A stretch of 64,000 nucleotides of DNA from Thermostichus sp047461615 (GCF_047461615.1 NZ_JANSHI010000005.1:67072-131071), one strand, 5' to 3'; counted from the stretch's first letter, positions 15,755-24,358 are shown. Notes: generated from the letters alone by a model not told the origin. A program made the numbers and translations.

Positions 15755-16510
15755 GTGGTACAGCCGAGATGGGATCGGGACCCTTTTGCCGCAGCCGTCG
15801 ACACCTCAGCCCGGCTGGAGCCTCGTCCTCCCAACACCATCGCGGTGGAATTGCTGTTGGCGCGCCTGGAACAGTGCTTTGGGGTCCCCCAACGTCCTTG
15901 CAGCCCCGACGGCCTGCCTCTCTATCCCGACCTCTTGGACGAATTGGTGGGCACAATCCTCTCCCAAAACACCACCGACCACAACAGCAGCCGCGTCTTT
16001 CGCGCCCTCAAAGCCGCTTTTCCCTCCTGGGAAGCTGTCTTGGCTGCCGACCCGGCCGAGGTGGCCCAGGTGATCCGTCCTGGGGGCCTGGCCCAACTCA
16101 AAGCAGCCCGCATTCGGGAGATTCTGGCTGCCATTGTCCAGCGCCAGGGATCCCTGAGCCTCGACTTTTTGCGGGATCTCGACGACGCGGACGCTCTGGC
16201 CTATCTCCTCTCCCTGAAGGGGGTGGGACTGAAGACAGCCGCCTGTGTACTGTTGTTTGGCCTGGGCCGAGATCTCTGCCCGGTGGATACCCATGTGCAT
16301 CGGGTGGCCAACCGTCTTGGCTTGGTGCGAACCAGACATCCCGACGACACCTTTGCCCAACTGTCGCCGCGGATCCCGACAGGCAAGGCTTATTCCCTAC
16401 ACGTCAACCTCATCCGGCTGGGCAAACGCCTCTGTAAGGCGCGCCTGCCCGACTGCGGTCGCTGCCCCCTGCACCACGAATGCCCCTCCGCCCTGCTGCA
16501 GCAGCGCTGA
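15755..16510 (+). CDS. Endonuclease III-like DNA glycosylase/AP lyase
   Basis: The product is an HhH-GPD superfamily protein with a [4Fe-4S] cluster. The hairpin LKGVGLKTAACVLL carries the catalytic Lys, and VDTHVHRVANRLGL the catalytic Asp. The C-terminal cysteines are spaced Cx6Cx2Cx5C (CKARLPDCGRCPLHHEC). Endonuclease III removes oxidised pyrimidines in base excision repair. The start is set to GTG 15755 because AGGAGG lies exactly six bases upstream; a longer frame from 15692 would overlap murG. Length is 251 residues, slightly longer than E. coli Nth because of an N-terminal extension. Convergent with the ClC gene, three bases apart. Confidence 0.9.
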   Translation: MVQPRWDRDPFAAAVDTSARLEPRPPNTIAVELLLARLEQCFGVPQRPCSPDGLPLYPDLLDELVGTILSQNTTDHNSSRVFRALKAAFPSWEAVLAADPAEVAQVIRPGGLAQLKAARIREILAAIVQRQGSLSLDFLRDLDDADALAYLLSLKGVGLKTAACVLLFGLGRDLCPVDTHVHRVANRLGLVRTRHPDDTFAQLSPRIPTGKAYSLHVNLIRLGKRLCKARLPDCGRCPLHHECPSALLQQR

Positions 16511-16513
16511 TCC

Positions 16514-18325
16514 CTACTCTGCCGGCCTAGGGGAAGAAGGGATCCCGTTTTCGCTCCCCTCTGAGGCAGGAACTTCCGGCTCGAGGACTTGCCGCACAGA
16601 TTCAATCTCTTGGGAGAGCAACACCCGCTCCCGATCCAGGAGGCCAACCACATGCTCCGGATCCTCCCGCGAAACCACCGGCAACTGGCGCAGATCGTAC
16701 TCGTACATCGGCTCGGCAGCCACCGCCACCGCCTCGTCAGGGAAAGTGGTGAGCACAGGCGACTGGCTGACCTGCTCTACCGTCAGTTCGGCCACTTCTC
16801 CAGCTCCCCTGTGGGCTAAGGCCCGCTCGAGGTCTTCCAGGGTGAGGATGCCCCGCAGCCGATCTTGCCTGTCCACCACCAAAGCGCTGTGGCACTTTTG
16901 CTGCAGCAAACGCTCCAGGGCCTCTCGCAGAGGCGTATCCTGTTGCAGCAGCAGAGAAGGAGGCACCATGACCTCTTGAACTGTTAGGCCCTTGGGCTCC
17001 TGCCTGCGGCGGGCGGAAGGGTAAACAACTGGCGGGTGCAAATGCTCCGTTAGCCAAATGCTCAAGCCCACCGCCGCCATCACCGGCAGGGCAATGTGGT
17101 AGTCCCGCGTCATCTCAAACAGCAGCAGAATTGCCGTCAGGGGAGCCCGCACGCTGGCTGCCAGTACCGCCCCCATGCCCACCATGGCGTAGGCGGCAGG
17201 GGGAGAGAGGGCAAAAGCAGGCAAGACCCTTCCCACCACCTGGCCATAGCCTGCTCCCAACACCGCCCCCAGGAACAGAGCCGGGGCAAAGGTGCCCCCG
17301 ACAAAGCCGCTGCCCAAGCTCACCGCGCTGAGGAATACCTTGCCCAACAACAGCAAGCCCAACTGGCCAAGGGAAAAGGGCACCCCTTGCAAGATCGACT
17401 CAATGGTCTCGTAGCCCACCCCCAGCGCTAACGGGATCCAGAGGCCAACACCGCCGAGGATGGCACCGCCCAGAATAGGCTTGCTCCAGGTTGGCCAGGC
17501 CGCCATGCGGCTAAATAGCTGCTTGCCCCCCTCCAGGGCATAGCTAAAGGCCAGGGAGACCAAGCTGGCCAAAAAGCCCAAGCCCAAATAAAGCGGCACC
17601 TCCAGCAGACTGTGAAGCTCGTAGGCAGGCAAGACAAAAGCCGGCTGCGTAATGGTTGGCAGCAGGAAGGCCGGCTGCGCCCCTAGCCCCACTTGAGCAA
17701 TTAGAGCGGAGACCACTGCCGCCAGAACCACCACGCTGACCGCAGAGGTGGTAAAGGAGCGGGCCAGGGCCAGCTCCAAGGCCAAGAACACCCCCGCAAT
17801 CGGTGCGTTAAACCCCGCCGCCAAGCCCGCTGCCGCCCCGGCAGCCATCAACAGCTGCACCCGCTCCCGCGCAAGACGGAGGGTCTGCCCTACCAGGGAT
17901 CCCAGCAGGGCGCCGCTTTCCACACTAGGAGCCTCCGGACCCAGAGAGGCTCCCGCCCCCAAGGAGATGGCAGCAGCCACGAGCTTAAGAGGGATCCAGC
18001 TTGGCCGAGGGCGGAAGGCTCGGCTAGGACTTACCAAGCTGGAGAGGCTGAAGTTGGGAAGAGGCAGAGCCACCTTCAGCACGCCAATCAAGAGGCCTCC
18101 CAAGAGCGGTGCCAAAGCCGGGACCCAGGATCCCAACTGCTCCAGACCATAGGGTTGGACAGCCTTGGCAAGGTTGTCGAGCAGAAGCTCTTGGAAGAGA
18201 TGGCGACACCAGCCAATCAAATAGCGAAACCCAACCACCCCTAGACCCGTGCCCAGGCCGACGGCTGCTGCCAACAGCAGCACCAGATTCTCAGAGGAGA
18301 GGCGCAGGCGGGGATCCGCACTCAT
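16514..18325 (-). CDS. ClC-family chloride channel/antiporter with C-terminal CBS pair
   Basis: The 603-residue membrane protein has ClC core segments: GVVGFRYLIGW, GAGASLGPEAPSVESGALLG holding the gating-type Glu, AGVFLALELALARSF, and GGTFAPALFLGAVLGA. The last about 130 residues form two CBS repeats (TVQEVMVPPSLLLQQDTPLREA and LTVEQVSQSPVLTTF), which in this family sense adenine nucleotides and modulate gating. Whether it is a channel or a Cl-/H+ exchanger cannot be decided from sequence alone; an acidic residue at the position of the inner proton glutamate (LALEL) hints at exchange. map lies directly upstream on the same strand (7 bases), so the pair may be cotranscribed. Confidence 0.92.
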   Translation of the reverse strand: MSADPRLRLSSENLVLLLAAAVGLGTGLGVVGFRYLIGWCRHLFQELLLDNLAKAVQPYGLEQLGSWVPALAPLLGGLLIGVLKVALPLPNFSLSSLVSPSRAFRPRPSWIPLKLVAAAISLGAGASLGPEAPSVESGALLGSLVGQTLRLARERVQLLMAAGAAAGLAAGFNAPIAGVFLALELALARSFTTSAVSVVVLAAVVSALIAQVGLGAQPAFLLPTITQPAFVLPAYELHSLLEVPLYLGLGFLASLVSLAFSYALEGGKQLFSRMAAWPTWSKPILGGAILGGVGLWIPLALGVGYETIESILQGVPFSLGQLGLLLLGKVFLSAVSLGSGFVGGTFAPALFLGAVLGAGYGQVVGRVLPAFALSPPAAYAMVGMGAVLAASVRAPLTAILLLFEMTRDYHIALPVMAAVGLSIWLTEHLHPPVVYPSARRRQEPKGLTVQEVMVPPSLLLQQDTPLREALERLLQQKCHSALVVDRQDRLRGILTLEDLERALAHRGAGEVAELTVEQVSQSPVLTTFPDEAVAVAAEPMYEYDLRQLPVVSREDPEHVVGLLDRERVLLSQEIESVRQVLEPEVPASEGSENGIPSSPRPAE

Positions 18326-18332
18326 AGGGAGC

Positions 18333-19211
18333 CTAACTGGAGGAAGGCAACGTCAGGATCTCCACGCCAGTTTCAGTGACAGCAACAGTATGCTCAAACT
18401 GGGCAGAAAGCTTGCCGTCTGCCGTCACCACTGTCCACCCGTCGGAGAGCACCCTCACCTCCCAAGTGCCCTCGTTGATCATTGGCTCAATGGTAAACAC
18501 CATGCCCGGGCGGAGCTTTTCCCCCTTTCCTCGCTCGCCGTAGTGAGGGATCTGGGGGGCGGTGTGGAACTGCCGTCCCACCCCGTGGCCGACAAAGTCC
18601 CGCACCACGCTGTAGCCCTGGGACTCGGCGTACTCCTGGATGGCTGCTCCAATGTCCCCCACGCGGCCCCCGGGTCTTACCGCAGCAATGCCCCGCCGCA
18701 GGCATTCTTCGGCCACCTCCACCAGGCGCCGGGCTCGCTCGGAGGGCTTGCCCACAAAGAAGGTTTTGGAGGCATCGCCGTGGTAGCCATCCAAAACGGG
18801 AGTGACATCGATATTAATAATGTCCCCTTCGCGCAGGATTTGCTTGGGGCTAGGAATGCCGTGGCAGACAACGTGGTTGACACTGGTGCAGATGGACTTG
18901 GGAAAGCCGTGGTAGCCCAGTGGGGCGCTTCTAGCACCCTGGGCCCGCGTCCAGCGCTCGGCCTCGTCGTTGAGCTCTTGCGTGGTTACTCCCGGCTGCA
19001 CCATCGGCTCCAGGTGCTTGAGCAAATCCGCCGCCAGGCGGCAGGCCCGCCGCATCTTCTCCAGCTCCCGCGGCGAGAGCAATACAATTGGCTGTGCAGC
19101 TTGGGCAAGCTGGCTCATGCCTGTCTGGAGGGCAGATCCCAACTGTTGCCTCCAGCGCTGAGAGCGGCGGCCCAGGTTGGTTAACAGCGACCGCATATCT
19201 TCCATCGTCAA
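18333..19211 (-). CDS. map: Methionine aminopeptidase, type I
   Basis: MAP removes the initiator Met from nascent proteins. All five metal ligands are visible: two Asp in IDVTPVLDGYHGD, His in FVGHGVGRQF, Glu in FTIEPMINEG and Glu in QFEHTVAVT. The catalytic core starts near residue 45 with LSPRELEKMRRA. The preceding about 40 residues, rich in Arg, Gln and Leu, are an extension not found in the short E. coli enzyme. The true start could be ATG 19211, the ATG at 19205, or an internal Met nearer the core. The ClC gene follows downstream. Confidence 0.95.
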   Translation of the reverse strand: MTMEDMRSLLTNLGRRSQRWRQQLGSALQTGMSQLAQAAQPIVLLSPRELEKMRRACRLAADLLKHLEPMVQPGVTTQELNDEAERWTRAQGARSAPLGYHGFPKSICTSVNHVVCHGIPSPKQILREGDIINIDVTPVLDGYHGDASKTFFVGKPSERARRLVEVAEECLRRGIAAVRPGGRVGDIGAAIQEYAESQGYSVVRDFVGHGVGRQFHTAPQIPHYGERGKGEKLRPGMVFTIEPMINEGTWEVRVLSDGWTVVTADGKLSAQFEHTVAVTETGVEILTLPSSS

Positions 19212-19300
19212 ACCCTTCCCTTCTCTAACACTCCCTCAATTCCTAGGCTGGGACAGGCAGGGATCTCTGCCTGACTTAGCATTGACCGCCTTCTAGCCCC

Positions 19301-19858
19301 TCACAGACTCTGCCCCCATCGGCTTATTCTCCGCCGCTGGCGGATCCGGCGTACCAGCCACAGCCCAAGAAAATAGCTGGCCAAAGCTCCCCAAAACCCA
19401 ACAAAGGCGCAGCCAACAAAAAGCGTGCCCGACACCTCCAGGCCCCACTGCATCCAGTTTTGGGGTGCCGCCAGTTCCGCAGGGGCAAAGGCCGTCGTGG
19501 ATCCCAGTAGCCATTGCCCAACCCGGTAGTTAAACGCATAGATGGGCACATAGGTAAGAGGGTTGCTCACCCAGGTTCCTGCAGCCGCTACCAGCTTGTT
19601 GCCCCGCAGGGGAACTGCCAGCAGCAGGGCAGCTAGGGTTTGGAAGCCGAAGATGGGAAAACAACCGGCAAAGACCCCTGCCGCCAGGCCCCGGGCAATT
19701 TCTTCGGGAGAAGATTGCATCCGCAGCAGGCGCAAATACAGGTAGCGCAACCAGCGCCTCCAGCCCGCCTCTTGGCGGGGCAAAGTCAGCCTAGGGGGAG
19801 ATTCCAGATAGGGCATGGCGGATCCCGCTGAACTGGCAAACCAAAAAGGGGGGCTCAT
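19301..19858 (-). CDS. DUF2062 membrane protein
   Basis: The 185-residue protein carries the DUF2062 signature: SSPEEIARGLAAGVFAGCFPIFGFQTLAALLLA, a Gly-rich amphipathic stretch, then NKLVAAAGTWVSNPLTYVPIY, and two further hydrophobic segments. The C-terminus is basic (VRRIRQRRRISR). Family function is unknown. It is an integral membrane protein, probably of the plasma or thylakoid membrane. It stands alone between map and the small DUF4168-linked gene, all on the minus strand. Confidence 0.85.
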   Translation of the reverse strand: MSPPFWFASSAGSAMPYLESPPRLTLPRQEAGWRRWLRYLYLRLLRMQSSPEEIARGLAAGVFAGCFPIFGFQTLAALLLAVPLRGNKLVAAAGTWVSNPLTYVPIYAFNYRVGQWLLGSTTAFAPAELAAPQNWMQWGLEVSGTLFVGCAFVGFWGALASYFLGLWLVRRIRQRRRISRWGQSL

Positions 19859-19944
19859 GGACAGTCACTGAGAAAAGGTGTTAAGCCTTGTAAATCCAGT
19901 GTATCTTTCCCAGTGCCCAAGACAAAAGGCTCTTGGAGAGTCTG

Positions 19945-20082
19945 CTAGCTGAGCTTGCTCACCAAAGCCAGGAGGAAGTTAAGGCTTAAGTAGGAAACCA
20001 GCACCAACAAAAAGAAAAACAGGGCAAGGTTCAACGCAGCTCGCAGGGATCCCAAGTTAGGCTTTTCAGGCGGAGGGGTCAT
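19945..20082 (-). CDS. Small single-span membrane protein (45 aa), coupled to the DUF4168 gene
   Basis: ATG 20082 opens a 46-codon frame. It encodes a polar N-terminus (MTPPPEKPNLGSLR) and one strongly hydrophobic segment (ALNLALFFFLLVLVSYLSL) with a short tail, ending at TAG 19945-19947. The ATG lies six bases after the TAA of the DUF4168 gene, so translation is probably coupled. I do not recognise a family. The hydrophobic profile, tight spacing and consistent codon use support a real gene. It could be a thylakoid or plasma membrane small subunit, which is inference only. Confidence 0.6.
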   Translation of the reverse strand: MTPPPEKPNLGSLRAALNLALFFFLLVLVSYLSLNFLLALVSKLS

Positions 20083-20088
20083 GTCAGC

Positions 20089-20580
20089 TTAAGGTGTAGG
20101 GGTTGGTGTAGCTGCTTGGGGGGAAGCTGAGGATCTTTTTTGTTGGAGGAGCTCTTGCAGGCGCACCCGCACTCGCTGATTTAGGGTGGGATCCTCGTTG
20201 GCCAAGGTCATCAGCTCACGGTATTTGGCCACCGTCAGCCCCTGCTTCTCGACAATGCGGCTGGCCTGGGCCTCAGTACGCTGCATAATCTTCTCATACT
20301 CAGCTTCGTTTTGGGTTTCTCGCAGCTGGGCGCTAGCTTCGCGAATCAGAGGATCCAGCTCCAACAAAATGCGCGCCAACTGCTCCACCTGCGCGTCAGT
20401 GACCTGAGCTGCAGTCAAAGAGGGAGAAACCTGCGGGCTGGGAGCCGCTCCTCTAGCCGGGGTAGCTGTTGCAGTAGGACTGGGGATCGGGGTAGAGCCC
20501 TTGGATCCCTGGGCCCAAACGGTCAGGGCACCAAAGCTGAGTCCCAAACCCACTAGAAACGTCAATTTCCTCATGGCCAA
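20089..20580 (-). CDS. DUF4168 secreted protein
   Basis: An N-terminal signal peptide (RKLTFLVGLGLSFGALTVWAQG) is followed by a Thr/Pro/Ala-rich linker. A helical domain follows from about residue 55, matching DUF4168: VTDAQVEQLARILLEL, YEKIMQRTEAQASRIVEKQG, LTVAKYRELMTLANEDPTLNQRV. DUF4168 proteins are exported helical proteins of unknown function, common in cyanobacteria. Predicted location is the periplasm or thylakoid lumen. AAGGA lies nine bases before the ATG. A 45-residue membrane protein follows six bases later. Confidence 0.85.
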   Translation of the reverse strand: MAMRKLTFLVGLGLSFGALTVWAQGSKGSTPIPSPTATATPARGAAPSPQVSPSLTAAQVTDAQVEQLARILLELDPLIREASAQLRETQNEAEYEKIMQRTEAQASRIVEKQGLTVAKYRELMTLANEDPTLNQRVRVRLQELLQQKRSSASPQAATPTPTP

Positions 20581-20977
20581 AATTCCTTAGTAGACCGAAG
20601 ACAGCCCGAAACCCTACTGGCACAGTCCTGCCTGGAGACAGGGTAGCAGGAGGTTTGGTCTCTGCACTAAGGGTTTAGCGCAAGGCAGGAGACCTGGACT
20701 AGTATCTTGTATAAAGTAGGGGATTGGTTGTAGAATCGTGAGGAAGTCCGCCAAGGATTACTCCTTTCGGCGAAGCTAGGTTTGCCGGTCTACAGTCAGC
20801 TGCTCCCCTTCTAAGCTGGGGAGTTGCCCATAGTGGGGCTTGGCTATTTGCTCTGCTGGGGTTGTTCTTTGCATTTTAGGGCTCTTGGGCAGCAATGAAG
20901 GTAGGTTGCTGTACAAGACCTCTTAGTGCAAGCTTTTTGCCTCTGCAAAAGATGACGACAAAAAACGGCGAGGACTA
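20581..20977. other. Intergenic region upstream of DUF4168 and DUF3155
   Basis: About 400 bases between divergent genes with no convincing coding frame. It contains GAGGAAGTCCG near 20740, a superficial likeness to RNase P RNA that I rejected. Nothing else is recognised. Confidence 0.55.
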
Positions 20978-21006
20978 TTGATTTTCTTAAGCAATCTTGA
21001 TATATT
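20978..21006 (+). promoter_or_regulatory. Promoter of the DUF3155 gene (sigma-70 type)
   Basis: TTGATT (20978-20983) and TATATT (21001-21006) are separated by exactly 17 bases. That gives a start near 21013 and a leader of about 34 bases before the TTG start codon at 21047. The boxes match the housekeeping consensus at four and five of six positions. Confidence 0.6.
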
Positions 21007-21046
21007 CTTTGCGACTGTTTCGTAATCCTTCTGTGGGAGGCTTACA

Positions 21047-21388
21047 TTGGTCAGGAAAAGAAAGCGTAAGAGCCGCCGCCGCTTGGAAGGGCGCAAAATT
21101 TTAGATCTTGTTCCTCAGTATAAGCTAGACAGTGGTGAAGAAAAGTCTGTTACTGCAGCTCGAAGGTACATTCAGGAAAACTCTATTCAGCCGCCAGCAC
21201 TTATCTTGGTTCGACGAAATGAACATACCGTTGACCGCTTCTTTTGGGCAGAGAAAGGACTATTTGGTGCCCAGTACGTTGAAGAAAATCACTTCCTTTT
21301 TCCCAGCTTGCGCTCTCTCTTAGCAAAAGTTGCAGCGGAGAAACCAGAGAGGAAGTCTTCCAAAGCTCTAGCCGCTGCCCCTCAGTAG
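21047..21388 (+). CDS. DUF3155 cyanobacterial protein, TTG start
   Basis: The protein begins VRKRKRKSRRRLEGRKIL, a strongly basic N-terminus. It continues with the conserved block ALILVRRNEHTVDRFFWAEKG and the segment GLFGAQYVEENHFLFPSL characteristic of DUF3155. The family is restricted to cyanobacteria and has no assigned function; the basic start suggests nucleic acid binding (inference). TTG 21047 is taken as the start since GGGAGG lies six bases upstream, a promoter is placed just before, and no ATG fits. A strong terminator follows the stop, so this is a monocistronic unit. Confidence 0.88.
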   Translation: MVRKRKRKSRRRLEGRKILDLVPQYKLDSGEEKSVTAARRYIQENSIQPPALILVRRNEHTVDRFFWAEKGLFGAQYVEENHFLFPSLRSLLAKVAAEKPERKSSKALAAAPQ

Positions 21389-21407
21389 CCTCTCTAGAAG
21401 CTGAGAT

Positions 21408-21431
21408 CCCCCTTTTGGGGGGTTTGTTTTT
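21408..21431 (+). terminator. Rho-independent terminator of the DUF3155 gene
   Basis: CCCCC-TTTT-GGGGGG followed by TTTGTTTTT, 20 bases after the stop codon. A GC-rich stem, short loop and T-run make this the clearest plus-strand terminator in the window. Confidence 0.85.
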
Positions 21432-21724
21432 CAGATCCCTTCCGTTCCTGGCCTGGCAAGCTCTCAAGGTTCTGCAGCGTTAACCTTTTTTGCGGCAGGG
21501 CAGCCAAGTGTTTTCTTGATTGAGCTAGCAGTAGACCTTTGCCCAACTAACTTTGAAGATCTGGGCGGCTACAGTGGGGCTGCTCGGCAGAGCTGACAAC
21601 CTTGAGCTGGAGCGCCGTCTCATTGTGAGAATAGGAGCTAGAGGGCTAGTCTCGCCTCTCACCTAGAAAGCCAATCCTGGGGTAGTAAAGTCAGAACACG
21701 GGAACCCGGAGGAGGGACAAAGGC
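21432..21724. other. Upstream region of the sugar nucleotidyltransferase
   Basis: About 290 bases between the terminator and the start at 21725. No gene is seen. A strong GGAGGAGGGAC ribosome site closes the region. Confidence 0.6.
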
Positions 21725-22852
21725 ATGAAAGCCATGATCCTGGCAGCCGGCAAGGGAACGCGGGTACGGCCCATTACCTACATGATGCCGAAGCCGATGA
21801 TTCCCATTTTGCACAAGCCTGTCATGGAGTTTTTGGTGGAGCTGCTGCGGGAACATGGCTTTGACCAGATCATGATCAACACTAGCCACCTCGCCCACCA
21901 AATTGAGGACTACTTCCGGGATGGCCAGCAGTGGGGAGTACACATTGGCTTTTCCTTCGAGGGCCATTTTGAGAACGGCCAGCCGGTAGCCGAGCCTCTA
22001 GGATCCGCTGGCGGTATGCGCAAGATCCAGGATTTCTCCGGCTTTTTCGACAGCACCTTCGTGGTGCTCTGCGGCGATGCCTTGATTGACCTCAACCTGA
22101 CCGAGGTGGTCAACTTCCACAAGTCTAAGGGGGCGCTGGCCACGGTAGTGCTGCGGGAGGTGGATCCCAGCCAGGTCTCCAGCTATGGGGTGGTGGTTAC
22201 TGATGAAACGGGTCGGGTTACGGCTTTCCAGGAAAAGCCAAGGCGAGAAGAGGCCCTTAGCAACACCATCAACACGGGCATCTATGTTTTTGAGCCAGAG
22301 GTGTTTGACTATATTCCTCCTGGCCGTCCCTACGACATCGGCAGCGATCTCTTCCCTACTTTGGTTAAAGTCGGTGCCCCCTTCTACGGCGTCAAGGCTG
22401 ACTTCCAATGGGTGGACATTGGCCGTACCCACGATTACTGGCTGGCTGTGCAAAAGGTGCTGCGCGGGGAGATCAAGGGCGTCAAGGTACCGGGGATCCA
22501 GATTCGGCCCGGCGTCTGGACAGGGATCAACATCCGTGCCAACTGGGATCGCATCCACATCGAGCCGCCAGTCTACATCGGGGCCAGCACCTACCTGGCA
22601 GACGGGGTAAAGCTCATCGGCCCCACGGCCATTGGCTACGGCTGTGTCTTAAACGAGGGGTGTACGCTGGATGCCAGCCTCATCTTCAACTACACCCAAA
22701 TTGCTGCAGGGGTAACCCTGCGCCACCAGATGGTGATGGGCCGCTACTGCATTTCCTCAGACGGCAATGCCATCGACACGGAGGAGTCCAACCTTACCTG
22801 GCTCATTGGAGATGCCCGCAGCCATGGCAACGGCAAGTCTCAACCCCGCTAG
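21725..22852 (+). CDS. Sugar-nucleotide pyrophosphorylase (mannose-1-phosphate guanylyltransferase-like)
   Basis: The N-terminal Rossmann-like nucleotidyltransferase domain has the signature MILAAGKGTRVRPIT, then MPKPMIPI with the phosphate-binding Lys, PLGSAGG, and VVLCGDALIDLNL holding the metal Asp. From about residue 255 a left-handed beta-helix follows, with hexapeptide-type repeats (IEPPVYIGASTYLADGVKLIGP). This architecture is shared by GDP-mannose and related NDP-sugar synthases; the exact sugar cannot be read. The substrate is likely for glycans or exopolysaccharide. Its last 29 bases overlap the start of gvpF, so the two are translationally coupled. Confidence 0.88.
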   Translation: MKAMILAAGKGTRVRPITYMMPKPMIPILHKPVMEFLVELLREHGFDQIMINTSHLAHQIEDYFRDGQQWGVHIGFSFEGHFENGQPVAEPLGSAGGMRKIQDFSGFFDSTFVVLCGDALIDLNLTEVVNFHKSKGALATVVLREVDPSQVSSYGVVVTDETGRVTAFQEKPRREEALSNTINTGIYVFEPEVFDYIPPGRPYDIGSDLFPTLVKVGAPFYGVKADFQWVDIGRTHDYWLAVQKVLRGEIKGVKVPGIQIRPGVWTGINIRANWDRIHIEPPVYIGASTYLADGVKLIGPTAIGYGCVLNEGCTLDASLIFNYTQIAAGVTLRHQMVMGRYCISSDGNAIDTEESNLTWLIGDARSHGNGKSQPR

Positions 22853-23576
22853 CGCCCTCTACCTCTACGGGATCGTTGCCGCCCCTGGCCCGCGCCACCT
22901 GAATGTAGTCGGCTTGGACGGGCAGCCGGTGCGGGTTCACGTGCTCGGATCCCTGGCCTTCCTCTATTCCCAAACCTGCCAGGAGCGTTACCTGGCTAGC
23001 CGGGCCAACCTGCTGGCTCATGAGGCCGTTTTGGAAAGCGTCATGAATGAGGGCCATCGCACCCTACTGCCACTGCAGTTTGGCCTAGTAGTGAGCAGTT
23101 GGGATCAGGTGGAGCAGGATCTGGTCAAGCCACGCCTGGCCGAGCTCTTGGCCTTGCTGCAGCGCCTAGAGGGCAAGCGGGAGGTGGGGGTAAAAGTCTT
23201 CTGGGATCCCGAGCGAGAGCTCCAGTTGGGGTTAGAAGAAAACCCCGCCCTGAAAGCCCGCCGCGACGAGCTGGCTGGCACTCCGCTGGGACTGGAGGCC
23301 GTCGTGGAAATGGGACGGGCTTTGGAGCAACTTTTGGAGCAGCGACGCCAGCATATTGCCCACACCTTCACGGCTGCCCTTGCTCCCCTTGCCAGCGATT
23401 GTGTGGAAGGAAAGCTGCTTACCGAGAACATGGCCTACAACAGCGCTTTTCTCATTAACTGGGAAGATGAGCCGGCTTTTGCCCAAAAAGTGGAGGAGCT
23501 GGATCAAGCTTTTCAGGGACGGCTGCGCATCCGCTACAACAATTTCACTGCTCCCTACAATTTCGTCAAGCTTTGA
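22824..23576 (+). CDS. gvpF: Gas vesicle protein of the GvpF/GvpL family
   Basis: The 250-residue protein starts with the family hallmark ALYLYGIVAAPG and ends with RIRYNNFTAPYNFVKL, the conserved PYNFV tail. Between them lie two alpha/beta parts typical of GvpF/L (HRTLLPLQFGLVV, VGVKVFWDPEREL). GvpF contacts GvpA on the gas-facing side and assists vesicle assembly. ATG 22824 is chosen, leaving a 29-base overlap with the nucleotidyltransferase; an in-frame start at 22767 would overlap more. The gene is 28 kb from the gvpACNJ cluster in this window, an uncommon separation. Confidence 0.9.
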   Translation: MATASLNPASALYLYGIVAAPGPRHLNVVGLDGQPVRVHVLGSLAFLYSQTCQERYLASRANLLAHEAVLESVMNEGHRTLLPLQFGLVVSSWDQVEQDLVKPRLAELLALLQRLEGKREVGVKVFWDPERELQLGLEENPALKARRDELAGTPLGLEAVVEMGRALEQLLEQRRQHIAHTFTAALAPLASDCVEGKLLTENMAYNSAFLINWEDEPAFAQKVEELDQAFQGRLRIRYNNFTAPYNFVKL

Positions 23577-23716
23577 CCGGCCTGTATTCCTCCCCAGGAT
23601 TGATAACATGGGCTTGCAATTTAGGGCGGAGCCATTTCAGGCCAGATTCATATCGGCATCTGGGGAAGGCTATTCAACATCGTTGCCCAGAGTGATCACT
23701 CCCAAGGAGTCTTTCG

Positions 23717-24310
23717 ATGGCCGCAGTAACCGAAGCCAAAAAAGAAGTCCAACAGGAAAAAAAGATTTGGGCTGATGAGGAACTCATGGCGCTGCCTAAA
23801 GATGGGCACCGCTATGAGGTTGTCAATGGAAAACTGGTAGACATGGGAAGTGCAGGGGCACTGCATGGAAATCTTACTATCACTCTAAGTTCAGCTCTTT
23901 TTGCAGTTGTCAAGGCCAAGAAGCTAGGCGCCCTGTTCGATTCCAGCACCGCTTTCAGGATGAGGAGTGGAAATCTGCGATCGCCCGATATTTCCTTCTT
24001 TGCCAGGGAACGCTTACAAGGGATGGCCGAGCTGCCCACTGGCTTTTTGGAAGGAGCTCCGGATCTGGCCGTTGAAGTGCTATCTCCTAGCAACACCGTA
24101 GAGGAAATCGAGGGGAAAATTGCCGACTATTTCGAGAACGGTGCCCGCTTGGTCTGGGTCATCAGCCCAACTCAGCGCTACGTGTTGGTCTATCGCTCTG
24201 CTCACGAGCCAGATCGCCTGCTAAAGTCCGCAGATATCCTCGATGGGGAGGAGGTGATCCCTGGCTTCCAGTTGCCGCTTGCCGAGCTCTTCCAGAAGCT
24301 GCCTTTCTAG
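23717..24310 (+). CDS. Uma2-family PD-(D/E)XK nuclease-fold protein (DUF820)
   Basis: The domain runs from ADEELMALPKDGHRYEVVNGKLV to the C-terminus. It carries nuclease-fold residues: Asp in LRSPDISFF, Glu in APDLAVEVLSPSNT, and Lys in IEGKIADYFENGARLVW. Uma2 proteins form large families in cyanobacteria and are associated with transposons or mobile DNA; most have no proven activity. AAGGAG lies seven bases before the ATG. No transposase or repeat is next to it, so mobility is not supported here. A terminator hairpin lies between it and the convergent DUF561 gene. Confidence 0.9.
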   Translation: MAAVTEAKKEVQQEKKIWADEELMALPKDGHRYEVVNGKLVDMGSAGALHGNLTITLSSALFAVVKAKKLGALFDSSTAFRMRSGNLRSPDISFFARERLQGMAELPTGFLEGAPDLAVEVLSPSNTVEEIEGKIADYFENGARLVWVISPTQRYVLVYRSAHEPDRLLKSADILDGEEVIPGFQLPLAELFQKLPF

Positions 24311-24329
24311 CCTGCCCTTAGATTGTCCC

Positions 24330-24358
24330 AAAATTAAGGGGTGGCGCATGGCCACCCC
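24330..24358 (-). terminator. Terminator hairpin between Uma2 and DUF561 genes
   Basis: GGGGTGGC (24338-24345) pairs with GCCACCCC (24351-24358) around a five-base loop. Read on the minus strand it is followed by TTAATTTT, so it mainly serves the DUF561 gene. It could also block plus-strand readthrough. Confidence 0.65.

Noticed and set aside
18249..19184. A 311-residue plus-strand frame across map and the ClC start
   Set aside because: It is antisense to map, whose metal ligands are intact. Codon composition looks unlike a real protein.
20741..20751. GAGGAAGTCCG as a possible RNase P RNA core
   Set aside because: The conserved rnpB core reads GAGGAAAGTCCGGGC and its pairing partner (ACAGAAA) is not found nearby. 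The match is superficial.
23717..24310. Uma2 protein as part of a mobile element
   Set aside because: No transposase, inverted repeats or target-site duplications were seen around it.
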